A DNA stretch of 64,000 bases from Melioribacteraceae bacterium (GCA_021739765.1 JAIPBD010000003.1:124001-188000); one strand, 5' to 3'. Counted from the stretch's first letter, positions 29,267-37,909 are shown. Numbers and translations: made by a program. Notes: generated from the sequence alone by a model not told the origin.

Positions 29267-29644
29267 TCCTTCGAACAATTCAGCCGGCATTTTCACCTTC
29301 TTAAATTCTTTTTTTGAAACACAAACATGTACAGTTTTTACCGAACTATAAATTTGACTATCCCTCTCAAAATCATAAGTAAGCTCGAACGAGGATTCTT
29401 TTAAGCGTGTAACAGAAATCACACAATTAAAAACTTCCGAAGTTTTCATTGGTTTTAAATAATCCGCGGACGAATGAATTATCGGAAGTACAAATTCATT
29501 TGAAGCAAAATAATCGATTTTCATTCTTAATGATTCAAGAAATACTTCGTAAGATTCATGTGCTAGTTTGTAAATTTCGCCGTAGAACAATATTCCTGCC
29601 GGATCACAATTGTAAAAATTTATCCTCACTTTTCTTTGAAACAT
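29243..29644 (-). CDS. menI: Hotdog thioesterase, probable DHNA-CoA hydrolase
   Basis: A 133-residue hotdog-fold protein of the 4-hydroxybenzoyl-CoA thioesterase type, recognised by NCDPAGILFYGEIYKLAHESYE with the catalytic Asp in CDPAG. In this position it most likely releases 1,4-dihydroxy-2-naphthoate from its CoA ester, the step between MenB and MenA. It lies on the minus strand with tail-to-tail overlap of 24 bases with menE, so it is not in the men transcript. The symbol is inferred from context. Confidence 0.78.
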   Translation of the reverse strand: MFQRKVRINFYNCDPAGILFYGEIYKLAHESYEVFLESLRMKIDYFASNEFVLPIIHSSADYLKPMKTSEVFNCVISVTRLKESSFELTYDFERDSQIYSSVKTVHVCVSKKEFKKVKMPAELFEGLNANLLQ

Positions 29645-29741
29645 ATTTCTACTTAATTTGTAATTAATAATTAAAGATATTAAAATAGATCAAGAATTGT
29701 ATTTGACAAACCCTTCAAAAGAATCATTTAATTTATCCTCA

Positions 29742-31046
29742 ATGAAAAATTATCTCTCAAAATTTCTCTTCTTTTCACTTTTTTTAGGAATGCTGGTATC
29801 AACTTTGTCGTTTGCCCAATCAAGCATAGAACTGCGAAAGACATATTACCCGAACGGAAAAATTCAATCCGAAGGAGAGTATAAAAACGATGTAAAAAAT
29901 GGAATCTACAAAGAATATTACCCAAGCGGCGCGCTTTGGAAAGAGTGGAAATACGTGGATGGCAAAGAAGAAGGTGTTTCAACCTGGTATTACGAAGACG
30001 GCACAATAAATATGGAATGGTTCTATGTTAACGGACAAAAACAGGATATTCAAAAATGGTACTACGAAACAGGAGAGCTTTGGGCTGAACCAATGTTTGT
30101 TGATGACATACGTGAAGGATTTACAACAACGTATTACAAAAGCGGCGCTTTGCAAGGAATCTATAATTATTCGAATGGGGAATTAAACGGGCTCACGAAA
30201 ATATTTTTTGAGGATGGCGGACTCGAAGTGGAAAGGATGTACAAAAATGATAAACTTAACGGAATTGTGAGGGTTTATCACGATTATGGCGAACTCGCGC
30301 TTGAGGCCAACTATATTGACGATAAACCGCATGGAACTGCTTATGCGTATTATGCGGATGGATCAATAAAAGTAATTGATACTTATGATATGGGTCAAAT
30401 TGTGAAACGTGAACTTTACGATTACGGAGGCAAATTTGATAAAATCGAAGAATCGTTCAAACAATATTATGATACCGGAATACTGAGAGCGGAATTGTCG
30501 TTTAACGAGGGTCGACCACACGACAGAAATAATTATTTTGATGAACAGGGATTTTTGGAAAGTTCGGTTAATTATGATAATAAATCTATTAACGGCACTC
30601 GATATGAATATCATCCCGGCGGGATTTTATGGAAATCGACCGATTATGTAAATGGAACTAAAGAAGGTCTCGAATTAATTTACAATCTTGATGGAATATT
30701 AATTTCAGAATTCAATTACATAAACGATCTGAGAGAAGGAGACGCTAAAGAATTTTATGAAACCGGTGAGCTGAAATCGAAATTAATCTACCGTGAAGGA
30801 AATTTACATGGTGTCGCTTTGTACTTTTATAAAAATGGAAATCAGTGGGCTGAAGAAAAATATATTCATGGCGCAAAACAAGGATACGCAACCTGGTATC
30901 ACGACAATGGCAATATTTCAGATTTCAGATACTACGAAAAAAATCTTATTCACGGGAAAGCATACAGCTATTCGTATAATGGCAAAATTTTACGCGAAGC
31001 TGAATATAATCGAGGCATGTTGATAGACGAATCAATGTTCAATTAG
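29742..31046 (+). CDS. Secreted MORN/YwqK-type repeat protein
   Basis: After a signal peptide (MKNYLSKFLFFSLFLGMLVS, ending SFAQ) the protein is almost entirely built of repeats of about 21-23 residues, each with a pattern like YYPNGK-x-x-x-E-x-x-Y-x-x-x-x-x-x-G. About seventeen copies are visible. These MORN-variant repeats occur in YwqK-like proteins, whose name as antitoxins is not well founded. I prefer ATG 29742, which gives a proper signal peptide, over TTG 29697. It is probably exported; function unknown. Confidence 0.85.
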   Translation: MKNYLSKFLFFSLFLGMLVSTLSFAQSSIELRKTYYPNGKIQSEGEYKNDVKNGIYKEYYPSGALWKEWKYVDGKEEGVSTWYYEDGTINMEWFYVNGQKQDIQKWYYETGELWAEPMFVDDIREGFTTTYYKSGALQGIYNYSNGELNGLTKIFFEDGGLEVERMYKNDKLNGIVRVYHDYGELALEANYIDDKPHGTAYAYYADGSIKVIDTYDMGQIVKRELYDYGGKFDKIEESFKQYYDTGILRAELSFNEGRPHDRNNYFDEQGFLESSVNYDNKSINGTRYEYHPGGILWKSTDYVNGTKEGLELIYNLDGILISEFNYINDLREGDAKEFYETGELKSKLIYREGNLHGVALYFYKNGNQWAEEKYIHGAKQGYATWYHDNGNISDFRYYEKNLIHGKAYSYSYNGKILREAEYNRGMLIDESMFN

Positions 31047-31112
31047 TATAACCAAATTGAAGCGAAAACAACACTAATTGTAACTAAGTTTAAAATGCTA
31101 ATCCGGTTAATT

Positions 31113-32006
31113 TTAAGCATGAATTGCCATCCCGCTTTTAGCATTTTTAAGATCGATTAAATATTCCGGATTTTCAGTATCAATTATAAAAAAACGAGAA
31201 TCATTATCACGGTTTTCAATGCAACCGCCCGCATTTAGGAATTGGATATCGTTACGCCTATATTCTCTAATTTCGTGACTGTGTCCGTGAAGGACCAAAT
31301 CGAATCCGTGTTTCCCCAAAAATTTGATCACCTTTTTCTTACCGCGTAATTTCATTGAAAAGGATTCTACTCTATCCCAAAGCGGACTATTGGAGGCAGA
31401 AGCTTTTTCTTTTTTTCTGTAAAAGTGGTGATGAACAAGCGCGATTCTACGTTTTGTTTTTGATATTTTTGAATCCAATACGGACATTAATTTATTCGCG
31501 TTTTCCAATTGCAGAGAATCGATCCTCCCGTTGGAAGCAAAAGGATTGTTGAGCTTCGAATAAAATGGAATTGAGTTTAACCCAAGGAAAACCACGTCTC
31601 GTAACTCCTTCACATAAGGAAATATCTGCGTTTCGGATATTCGAATTGTGTCTAAGAATAATTCTTGAAATTGATTTGTAAATAAATCCAGCTTTTCGGC
31701 ATAATTTGTCGCAAGACATTTTGAAGGAAAGTTTACAATATCCATCGCGGTAAAAACTCCGCCGAATATATCGTGATTCCCAACCACAACACTTGTTTTT
31801 TGTGATTTGAAAAGTCCGAAATCTTTTAACATTCGTCTAAATGTCCTAAAATCCTTCTCTTCCGCGTTATCTGAAATATCTCCGGTTATTACAACATGAT
31901 CCACTTCATTCTCAACAGCTAATGCCAAAAGTTTCTCTGTTTGCGAGATATTATATTTTTTGTATAATGAATTGAAATGTAAATCTGAAATGTGTGCGAT
32001 TTTCAA
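31113..32006 (-). CDS. Calcineurin-like metallophosphoesterase
   Basis: A 297-residue cytoplasmic protein with the dimetal phosphoesterase motifs in order: ISDLHF (D-x-H), TGDISDN (G-D-x-x-D), VVGNHDIFGG (G-N-H-D/E), ALVHHHFYRK and LHGHSHEI (G-H-x-H). All metal ligands are present. The family includes cyclic-nucleotide phosphodiesterases, and the substrate cannot be told here. It is transcribed convergently to the MORN protein and divergently from the surface-sugar operon. Confidence 0.88.
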   Translation of the reverse strand: MKIAHISDLHFNSLYKKYNISQTEKLLALAVENEVDHVVITGDISDNAEEKDFRTFRRMLKDFGLFKSQKTSVVVGNHDIFGGVFTAMDIVNFPSKCLATNYAEKLDLFTNQFQELFLDTIRISETQIFPYVKELRDVVFLGLNSIPFYSKLNNPFASNGRIDSLQLENANKLMSVLDSKISKTKRRIALVHHHFYRKKEKASASNSPLWDRVESFSMKLRGKKKVIKFLGKHGFDLVLHGHSHEIREYRRNDIQFLNAGGCIENRDNDSRFFIIDTENPEYLIDLKNAKSGMAIHA

Positions 32007-32122
32007 CTTATACGTTCCTGAATTAACTTAGATTTAAACAACAATTCTAATAAATCAAGGAATAACTGAAGTTAAGAACACGTAAAATATTTATTAATTC
32101 TTTGCTATAAATTTAATTGGGC

Positions 32123-32156
32123 TTAACAGAGGCGTAATTAAAAATTAATATATTTG
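32123..32156 (+). promoter_or_regulatory. Possible promoter of the surface glycoconjugate operon
   Basis: TATATTTG (32149-32156) matches the Bacteroidota TAnnTTTG element exactly; a weak upstream TTAAC starts 26 bases before it. It lies in the 216-bp gap that separates this operon from the divergent metallophosphoesterase gene, leaving about 60 bases before the first ATG. Confidence 0.3.
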
Positions 32157-32222
32157 TAACATATTTTTGAAAACTTAACAATACTTTTTGTTCTTTCAAA
32201 TAAGAAAATTATTGGAAAAAGT

Positions 32223-33245
32223 ATGGATAGAAAAAAGATCCTATTTATTGTCGGCTCACTGAATCAAACTACAATGATGCATAAGATTTCCAAATACTAC
32301 GAAAAGGACTTTGATTGCTGCTTTTCGACATATTACGGTGATGGTATTATTCGTTATGCCGCGGAAAGGGGCGTTTTGGATTTTTCTATTCTTGGCGGAG
32401 AATTCAGACGAAGATCAGAGGATTACTTAAATGCCCACGATTTGGAAATTGACTACAGAGGCGCTAATTATAATTATGATTTGGTTTTTCTCTGTTCCGA
32501 CCTTATCGTTCCAAAAAATATTCGTAACACAAAAATCATTTTAGTTCAAGAGGGAATGACTGACCCCGAGAATTTTATTTACTATTTGGTGAAATATTTA
32601 AAACTTCCCCGCTGGATTGCCAGCACTTCAACTACTGGTCTTTCAAATCGGTTTGATAAATTCTGTGTCGCATCGGAAGGTTATAAAGAATTTTTTATTA
32701 AAAAAGGCGTTAAGCCCCAAAAACTTGTAGTAACCGGAATACCAAACTTCGATAATGTTGCCATTCATCTTAATAATGAATTCCCTCATAAAAATTTTGT
32801 TTTGGTCGCTACCTCCGATTCCCGGGAAACTTTCAAATATGAGAATAGAAAAGCATTTATTCGCAAATGCTTAAAAACTGCAAACGGAAGACAAATAATT
32901 TTCAAACTCCATCCAAATGAAAATTTTGAAAGGGCAACCAAAGAAATTAAAGATATTGCTCCCGAGGCACTCGTTTACACGGATGGGAATATCGATGATA
33001 TGATCGCTAATTGTGAAACTCTTATCACAAAATATTCATCAGTGGTTTATGTCGGAATAACACTCGGCAAGGAAGTTTACTCCTATTTCGATTTAGAAAA
33101 ATTAAAAGCGAAAGCTCCGATTCAGAATGGCGGAACCTCGGCGGAAACAATTGCAAAAGTTGGTTATGATTTATTGTTTCAAACCAAAACGGTTCGCCAA
33201 ACTCGTTCACAACGATACAAATTACAAGAAGCACTAAACGCGTAA
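32223..33245 (+). CDS. GT-B fold transferase, possible CMP-sugar-dependent glycosyltransferase
   Basis: A 340-residue protein with two Rossmann halves, a linker near 165-180 (VVTGIPNFDNV) and a nucleotide-binding C-terminal half. It carries HP in FKLHPNE (230-231), SS in TKYSSVVYVG (272-273) and QEG (109-111). Bacterial sialyltransferases have comparable HP, S-S/T and D/E-D/E-G motifs, and CDP-glycerol glycerophosphotransferases share the fold. Because the next genes make a CMP-activated acid sugar, I infer that this enzyme transfers it. No signal peptide. First gene of a ten-gene run; a UDP-sugar epimerase-like role cannot be excluded. Confidence 0.6.
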   Translation: MDRKKILFIVGSLNQTTMMHKISKYYEKDFDCCFSTYYGDGIIRYAAERGVLDFSILGGEFRRRSEDYLNAHDLEIDYRGANYNYDLVFLCSDLIVPKNIRNTKIILVQEGMTDPENFIYYLVKYLKLPRWIASTSTTGLSNRFDKFCVASEGYKEFFIKKGVKPQKLVVTGIPNFDNVAIHLNNEFPHKNFVLVATSDSRETFKYENRKAFIRKCLKTANGRQIIFKLHPNENFERATKEIKDIAPEALVYTDGNIDDMIANCETLITKYSSVVYVGITLGKEVYSYFDLEKLKAKAPIQNGGTSAETIAKVGYDLLFQTKTVRQTRSQRYKLQEALNA

Positions 33246-33249
33246 TGTT

Positions 33250-34074
33250 ATGAATGATTCCAACATTGTTACCGTAATTCAAGCCAGAGTCGGCTCTTCC
33301 CGACTGCCAAACAAGGTTATGTTGTCACTCTGCGGAAAACCTCTGCTTTTTCGAATGTATGAAAGGGTAAAAGCGGCAACTTTATCCGGAACCGTTGTAA
33401 TCGCTACTTCAAAAGAAAAAGAGGACGATAAAATTGAAGAATTCTGTTTGGAATCAAATATTCTTTGTTACCGTGGAGATATAAATGATTTGCTTGACAG
33501 ACATTATCAAGTCGGGCTAAATTTTAACGCTGATGCCGTTGTTAAAATTCCCTCGGATTGCCCGTTAATCGATCCCCGAATTATCGATAAAGTAATTAAA
33601 TATTATCTGGTAAACAGAGACAAATTTGATTTCGTGAGCAATTTGCATCCTCCATCTTATCCTGATGGAAATGATGTCGAAATTATGTCAATGTCAGCTT
33701 TAACAAAAGCATGGGAGAATGCGACCCGAAAATTAGAAAGGGAGCATACAACCCCTTTTATTTGGGAAAATCCGGATAAGTTTAGAATCGGAAACGTTCT
33801 TTGGGAAACCGGACTTGATTATTCAACAACTTACCGTTGGACGATTGATTACGAAAAAGATTACATTTTTATTCGATCTGTTTATGAGGAGCTTTTTCCT
33901 TCAAATAAAAATTTTAGTATGTATTCAATCATTAATTTGATAAAAGAAAAACCTTATCTCGGAATGATAAACGAAGAATATCTTGGAAATTATTGGTATG
34001 AAAATCATCTTGATGAACTAACTAATATCGCTGAATTCAAACAAAAACGCATACGAACGGTTAACGATTATTAA
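33250..34074 (+). CDS. SpsF-like cytidylyltransferase family protein
   Basis: A 274-residue nucleotidyltransferase opening with VIQARVGSSRLPNKVML, the CTP-binding signature of SpsF, NeuA and KdsB-type enzymes, followed by KIPSDCPLIDP, whose acidic residues bind metal. Such proteins activate acidic sugars as CMP derivatives. The C-terminal part (about 180-274) is SpsF-specific and not found in NeuA. It begins 5 bases after the GT-B gene. The exact sugar is unknown. Confidence 0.85.
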   Translation: MNDSNIVTVIQARVGSSRLPNKVMLSLCGKPLLFRMYERVKAATLSGTVVIATSKEKEDDKIEEFCLESNILCYRGDINDLLDRHYQVGLNFNADAVVKIPSDCPLIDPRIIDKVIKYYLVNRDKFDFVSNLHPPSYPDGNDVEIMSMSALTKAWENATRKLEREHTTPFIWENPDKFRIGNVLWETGLDYSTTYRWTIDYEKDYIFIRSVYEELFPSNKNFSMYSIINLIKEKPYLGMINEEYLGNYWYENHLDELTNIAEFKQKRIRTVNDY

Positions 34075-34085
34075 AAAGGATTTAT

Positions 34086-35432
34086 ATGAACGGTATAAAA
34101 TTTAATGATGAATATCCAACAATAAACAATTCAAATAATCTCTACCAACGTGCACTGAAGCTGATTCCTTCCGTAACACAAACACTTGCAAAAGGGCCGA
34201 CTCAGTTCGTAAATGGAATCGCTCCGAAGTATTTAAAAAAGGGAAAAGGTTCACATGTTTGGGATGTTGATGGAAACGAATATATAGATTTTAACATGGG
34301 AATCGGACCACTATCACTTGGTTATGCCTACCCGGTTGTTGATGAAGCAATCAAAAAACAATTGGAGGATGGAATTACATTTTCGCTTATGCATCCTCTT
34401 GAAGTTGAAGTTGCCGAATTAATGAAAGAAGTTATTCCCAACGCGGAGATGGTTCGGTACAGTAAAACCGGCGCCGATGTAACAAGTGCCGCGATTAGAT
34501 TGGCAAGAGCGTACACAAGACGAAATAAAATTTTATGCTGTGGTTATCACGGCTGGCACGATTGGTATGTCAGCGTCACTTCTAAAAATCATGGAATTCC
34601 GGGACCAATTCAAGACTTAACTAACACTTTCAGCTATAATGATATTGATTCGTTAAGGGATTCAATCGATGATGACACCGCGGCGGTTATTTTAGAACCT
34701 GTAGTTTTCGAAGAACCGAAAGATAATTTTCTCCATAAAGTTGCTGAGCTTTGCAAGGAAAAAGGCGTAGTGCTAATTTTTGATGAAATGTGGACCGGTT
34801 TTCGAATGGCAACCGGCGGGGCTCAAGAATTTTTTGGAATTGCTCCCGATTTGGCGACTTATTCTAAAGCAGTAGCGAATGGAATGCCGATTTCCCTTCT
34901 AACCGGAAAAGAAGAAATAATGAAACTCGCCGAAGACGACATTTTCTTTTACACCACATTTGGCGGTGAAGCTTTATCTCTTGCCGCAACTATGGCTACG
35001 GTTAATGAAATTCGGACTAAAAATGTAACCGAATTTCTCGCTTCACAAGGCGCTAAATTGAAAGATGGTTACAACAAAATCGTTTCCGATTTGGGAATCG
35101 ATTATACAAAAGCAACTGGCTACAATTGGCGTTCAATTGTTACATTTGACGGAAAAGCGGGTGATCCGTTACTTCTAAAATCTCTCGTTCAACAAGAAAT
35201 GATCAAACGCGGCATTCTTTGGGGAGGATTTCACAATATGTCTTTTTCCCATTCAAATGAGGATGTTCAATACACTTTAAAAGTTTACGAAGAAGTTCTG
35301 CCAATTCTCAAAAATGCAGTCGATAAAAACAAAGTCGCTGAATCTATTAAAGGAGAACCGGTGAAACCTGTCTTTCGTAAAACCAGTAATTTTAATATGA
35401 AACCCGTTAGCAACAAACTTAAAAAAGGATAA
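34086..35432 (+). CDS. Class III PLP aminotransferase, glutamate-1-semialdehyde aminomutase-like
   Basis: A 448-residue PLP enzyme: the lysine is K261 in TYSKAVANGMP, the Asp anchoring the pyridine nitrogen lies in IFDEMWTGFR (233), and the substrate-side CCGYHGWHDW is typical of HemL-like members. A role in haem synthesis is unlikely, given its place between a cytidylyltransferase and an SDR in a sugar operon. I infer that it installs an amino group on a sugar or sugar-acid intermediate. The more common sugar aminotransferases belong to the DegT family, which this is not. Confidence 0.85.
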   Translation: MNGIKFNDEYPTINNSNNLYQRALKLIPSVTQTLAKGPTQFVNGIAPKYLKKGKGSHVWDVDGNEYIDFNMGIGPLSLGYAYPVVDEAIKKQLEDGITFSLMHPLEVEVAELMKEVIPNAEMVRYSKTGADVTSAAIRLARAYTRRNKILCCGYHGWHDWYVSVTSKNHGIPGPIQDLTNTFSYNDIDSLRDSIDDDTAAVILEPVVFEEPKDNFLHKVAELCKEKGVVLIFDEMWTGFRMATGGAQEFFGIAPDLATYSKAVANGMPISLLTGKEEIMKLAEDDIFFYTTFGGEALSLAATMATVNEIRTKNVTEFLASQGAKLKDGYNKIVSDLGIDYTKATGYNWRSIVTFDGKAGDPLLLKSLVQQEMIKRGILWGGFHNMSFSHSNEDVQYTLKVYEEVLPILKNAVDKNKVAESIKGEPVKPVFRKTSNFNMKPVSNKLKKG

Positions 35433-35436
35433 TATA

Positions 35437-35610
35437 TTGAATAAGAAAATTTTACCCGCTGCTGGAATCATTATTGTAACAATAATTTTAGTAACAATTA
35501 ATGAGCTTACTGAATTGACTTTTATCAAGGATTATGCGTTGATATTTATTATCTCTGGAATGCTGTTTGGCGTTTTGCTGACAAAATTATCCGGTAGGTC
35601 AAAAGAATAA
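35437..35610 (+). CDS. 57-residue membrane protein
   Basis: A TTG start at 35437 with AAAAAAGGAT about 7 bases upstream opens a frame of 57 codons ending in TAA at 35608-35610. The product has two hydrophobic stretches (about 6-20 and 33-50) with a polar middle (NELTELTFIKD) and a basic end. It begins 4 bases after the aminotransferase stop, so it is certainly in the operon. No family is recognised. It is too small for automated cut-offs and may be missed in most annotations. Confidence 0.65.
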   Translation: MNKKILPAAGIIIVTIILVTINELTELTFIKDYALIFIISGMLFGVLLTKLSGRSKE

Positions 35611-35689
35611 AACAAATAAATTCAGGTGCAGATAAAAAATATACGCCATTAAAACCGGCGTTTCTAAAAACCGTTAAAAAGAATTAATT

Positions 35690-36493
35690 ATGGAATTATT
35701 TTCATTAAATGGTAAGGTCGCGATAGTAACAGGAGCGTTAGGGCTAATCGGAAAGGAACATTGTAAAGCACTTTCTGAAGCCGGAGCAAATGTAGTTGTC
35801 GCCGATTTGAACTTAGAAAAATGTGAAGAGTTTGCTCTGTCATTAAAAACGAAATCTATTGGGGTTTTTCTTGATGTAACCCGTAAAGAAATTTTAGAAT
35901 CCGCACTAAATACGATAATTGATAGATTCGGCAAAATCGATATTCTAATTAACAACGCGGCAATTAATGATATGTTCGAAAATCCAAAAGCGGCCGCGGA
36001 ACAATCTAAGTTCGAAAATTACCCGCTCGAAATCTGGCAAAAATCGCTCGATGTTAATCTTACCGGTGTGTTTCTGTGTTCCCAAGTTTTTGGAAAACAG
36101 ATGGCGGATCAAGGTTCCGGTTCCATAATAAATATTGCCTCAACCTATGGTATTACGGGTCCCGACCAATCATTATATATCGATAAAAACGGGAAGCAAA
36201 ACTTTTTCAAACCACCGGCTTATTCCGCGACAAAAGGCGGAGTAATCGCTTTCACAAAATATCTTGCGGCATATTGGGGGAAAAACGGAGTAAGGGTAAA
36301 TACTTTATCGCCGGGCGGAGTAGAAAATAACCAGGATGAATTTTTCATCGAACAATACTCAAAACGAACTCCGCTAAACAAAATGGCGGAAGTAAATGAT
36401 TACAAAGGGGCTGTTGTTTTTTTGGCAAGCGATGCTTCAAAATATATGACTGGCGCTAACCTAATTGTTGATGGTGGTTGGACTTGTTGGTAA
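35690..36493 (+). CDS. Short-chain dehydrogenase/reductase
   Basis: A 267-residue classical SDR: the NAD(P)-binding TGALGLIG, the NNAAIND segment and the catalytic Y-x-x-x-K in AYSATKGGVIAF are intact; the Ser is in INIAST. It probably oxidises or reduces a sugar intermediate for the amino-sugar or ulosonic acid steps. An 80-bp gap precedes it, the longest in the operon. Confidence 0.88.
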   Translation: MELFSLNGKVAIVTGALGLIGKEHCKALSEAGANVVVADLNLEKCEEFALSLKTKSIGVFLDVTRKEILESALNTIIDRFGKIDILINNAAINDMFENPKAAAEQSKFENYPLEIWQKSLDVNLTGVFLCSQVFGKQMADQGSGSIINIASTYGITGPDQSLYIDKNGKQNFFKPPAYSATKGGVIAFTKYLAAYWGKNGVRVNTLSPGGVENNQDEFFIEQYSKRTPLNKMAEVNDYKGAVVFLASDASKYMTGANLIVDGGWTCW

Positions 36494-36503
36494 AGGAACC
36501 GAT

Positions 36504-37010
36504 ATGTTGAATTTGGATGAGAAAATAAAAGAAAAAGCAGCCAAAATTAAACTGCTTCTAACCGATTGTGACGGTGTATTAACCGATACCGGGGTTTACT
36601 ATTCAGCAAATGGTGAAGAGTTAAAACGCTTTTCCATTCGTGATGGAATGGGAGTCGAAAGATTAAAAAACCACGCCAATGTTGAAACGGGAATCATTAC
36701 CGGTGAAAATTCCGAAATTGTTAAACGGCGAGCTGAAAAACTTATGATAACCGAACTTCATCTGGGTATTAAAAATAAAGTAGAAACTTTTTACGAGATT
36801 TTATTGCGAAAAAATTTGAAAGCCGAAGAAGTCGCGTATCTCGGCGATGACACAAACGATCTTGAAATCATGAAGTTAGCGGGATTGGCGGCATGTCCCG
36901 CCGACGCAACTATTTTCGCGCAGCAGGTTTCGGATATAATTTTAGAAAACCGCGGTGGAAATGGCGCTTTAAGAGATTTTGCCGAGATAATAATTTATTG
37001 TAAAAACTGA
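36504..37010 (+). CDS. KdsC-like HAD phosphatase
   Basis: A 168-residue HAD hydrolase of the KdsC type: LLTDCDGVLTD holds the nucleophile Asp21 and acid Asp23, and GIITGENS and LGDDTNDLEIM are the other motifs. KdsC removes phosphate from 3-deoxy-ulosonic acid 8- or 9-phosphates, the step after a NeuB/KdsA-type condensation. I prefer ATG 36504, preceded by AAAGGAA, to the ATG 39 bases upstream that overlaps the SDR gene. Confidence 0.88.
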   Translation: MLNLDEKIKEKAAKIKLLLTDCDGVLTDTGVYYSANGEELKRFSIRDGMGVERLKNHANVETGIITGENSEIVKRRAEKLMITELHLGIKNKVETFYEILLRKNLKAEEVAYLGDDTNDLEIMKLAGLAACPADATIFAQQVSDIILENRGGNGALRDFAEIIIYCKN

Positions 37011-37026
37011 ATTGGGGGAAATTCAA

Positions 37027-37899
37027 ATGGCAGTAAGGAAAACCGGTAATAAATTAATTGGCGATAATCAGCCGGTGTATGTGATAGCGGAAATAGGAAT
37101 TAACCATAACGGATCTTTAGAAAATGCGAAAAAAATGATTGACGGTGCTGTATTTGCCGGATGTGATGCTGTGAAATTTCAAAAAAGAACACCGGAGGTT
37201 TGCGTTCCGGCCGATCAATGGAATATAGAACGCGATACACCCTGGGGTCGAATGAAATATATTGATTACCGCCATAAAGTCGAATTCGGTTTTGCCGAAT
37301 TTGATCAAATCGATCATTACTGTAAAGAGAAAAATATTGATTGGTTCGCTTCTCCGTGGGATGAAAACGCGGTCACATTTTTGGAAGAGTTTGATCCGAT
37401 TATGTACAAAGTCGCTTCGGCATCATTAACTGATTTTGCGCTTCTAAACAAATTAATCGCGACAGGCAAACCGATTATGCTTTCAACCGGAATGTCGAAT
37501 ACCGACCAAATAGAACAAAGCGTAAAATTAGTAGGAGAAGAAAATCTGTTACTTGCGCAATCAACTTCAAACTATCCGTGTTTGTTGGAAGAACTCAATA
37601 TCAGGGTGGTTTCCACTTATAAAGAAAAATATCCCGATATTCCCATTGGATATTCAGGGCACGAAGTAGGATTAGCTCCTACATTAGCTGCGGTTGCCCT
37701 TGGTGCCACTTTTGTTGAACGACACATAACTTTAGACCGAGCAATGTGGGGATCGGATCAGGCGGCTTCTGTGGAAATTAATGGAATGTATCGACTTGTT
37801 AAAGACATTCGCGATGTTGAACAATCGCTCGGTGATGGTATTAAAAGAGTGTATGAAAGCGAAATGAAATCACTGAAGAAATTACGCTTAGTAAAATAA
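37027..37899 (+). CDS. NeuB-family ulosonic acid synthase lacking the SAF domain
   Basis: A TIM-barrel synthase that condenses phosphoenolpyruvate with a sugar to form a nonulosonic or related acid. The family markers are VIAEIGINHNGSLENAKKMI, DAVKFQKRTP, STGMSN and IPIGYSGHEVG. The protein is about 290 residues and ends just after the barrel (EMKSLKKLRLVK), where sialic acid synthases (about 340-350) continue with the antifreeze-like SAF domain. I use ATG 37027 after GGGGGAA, not TTG 37012. Preceding genes supply the phosphatase and cytidylyltransferase of the same pathway. Confidence 0.85.
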   Translation: MAVRKTGNKLIGDNQPVYVIAEIGINHNGSLENAKKMIDGAVFAGCDAVKFQKRTPEVCVPADQWNIERDTPWGRMKYIDYRHKVEFGFAEFDQIDHYCKEKNIDWFASPWDENAVTFLEEFDPIMYKVASASLTDFALLNKLIATGKPIMLSTGMSNTDQIEQSVKLVGEENLLLAQSTSNYPCLLEELNIRVVSTYKEKYPDIPIGYSGHEVGLAPTLAAVALGATFVERHITLDRAMWGSDQAASVEINGMYRLVKDIRDVEQSLGDGIKRVYESEMKSLKKLRLVK

Positions 37900-37909
37900 A
37901 GGAATAATA

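Noticed and set aside
29742-31046. Toxin-antitoxin system, as suggested by the YwqK antitoxin name
   Set aside because: The protein has a signal peptide and no adjacent toxin gene; the family name is not good evidence here.
31089-31116. AT-only inverted repeat TTAAAAT/ATTTTAA between the MORN protein and the metallophosphoesterase
   Set aside because: All A-T pairs and a long loop; such matches are expected by chance in AT-rich DNA.
34086-35432. hemL for haem synthesis
   Set aside because: The gene is embedded in a sugar and lipid operon with a 4-bp link downstream. A haem role remains possible only if no other hemL exists.
35643-35661. Hairpin ACGCC-N9-GGCGT between the small membrane protein and the SDR gene
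   Set aside because: The stem is only 5 bp with a 9-base loop and a poor T-run, and the operon clearly continues. It may be a weak attenuator but I cannot support it.
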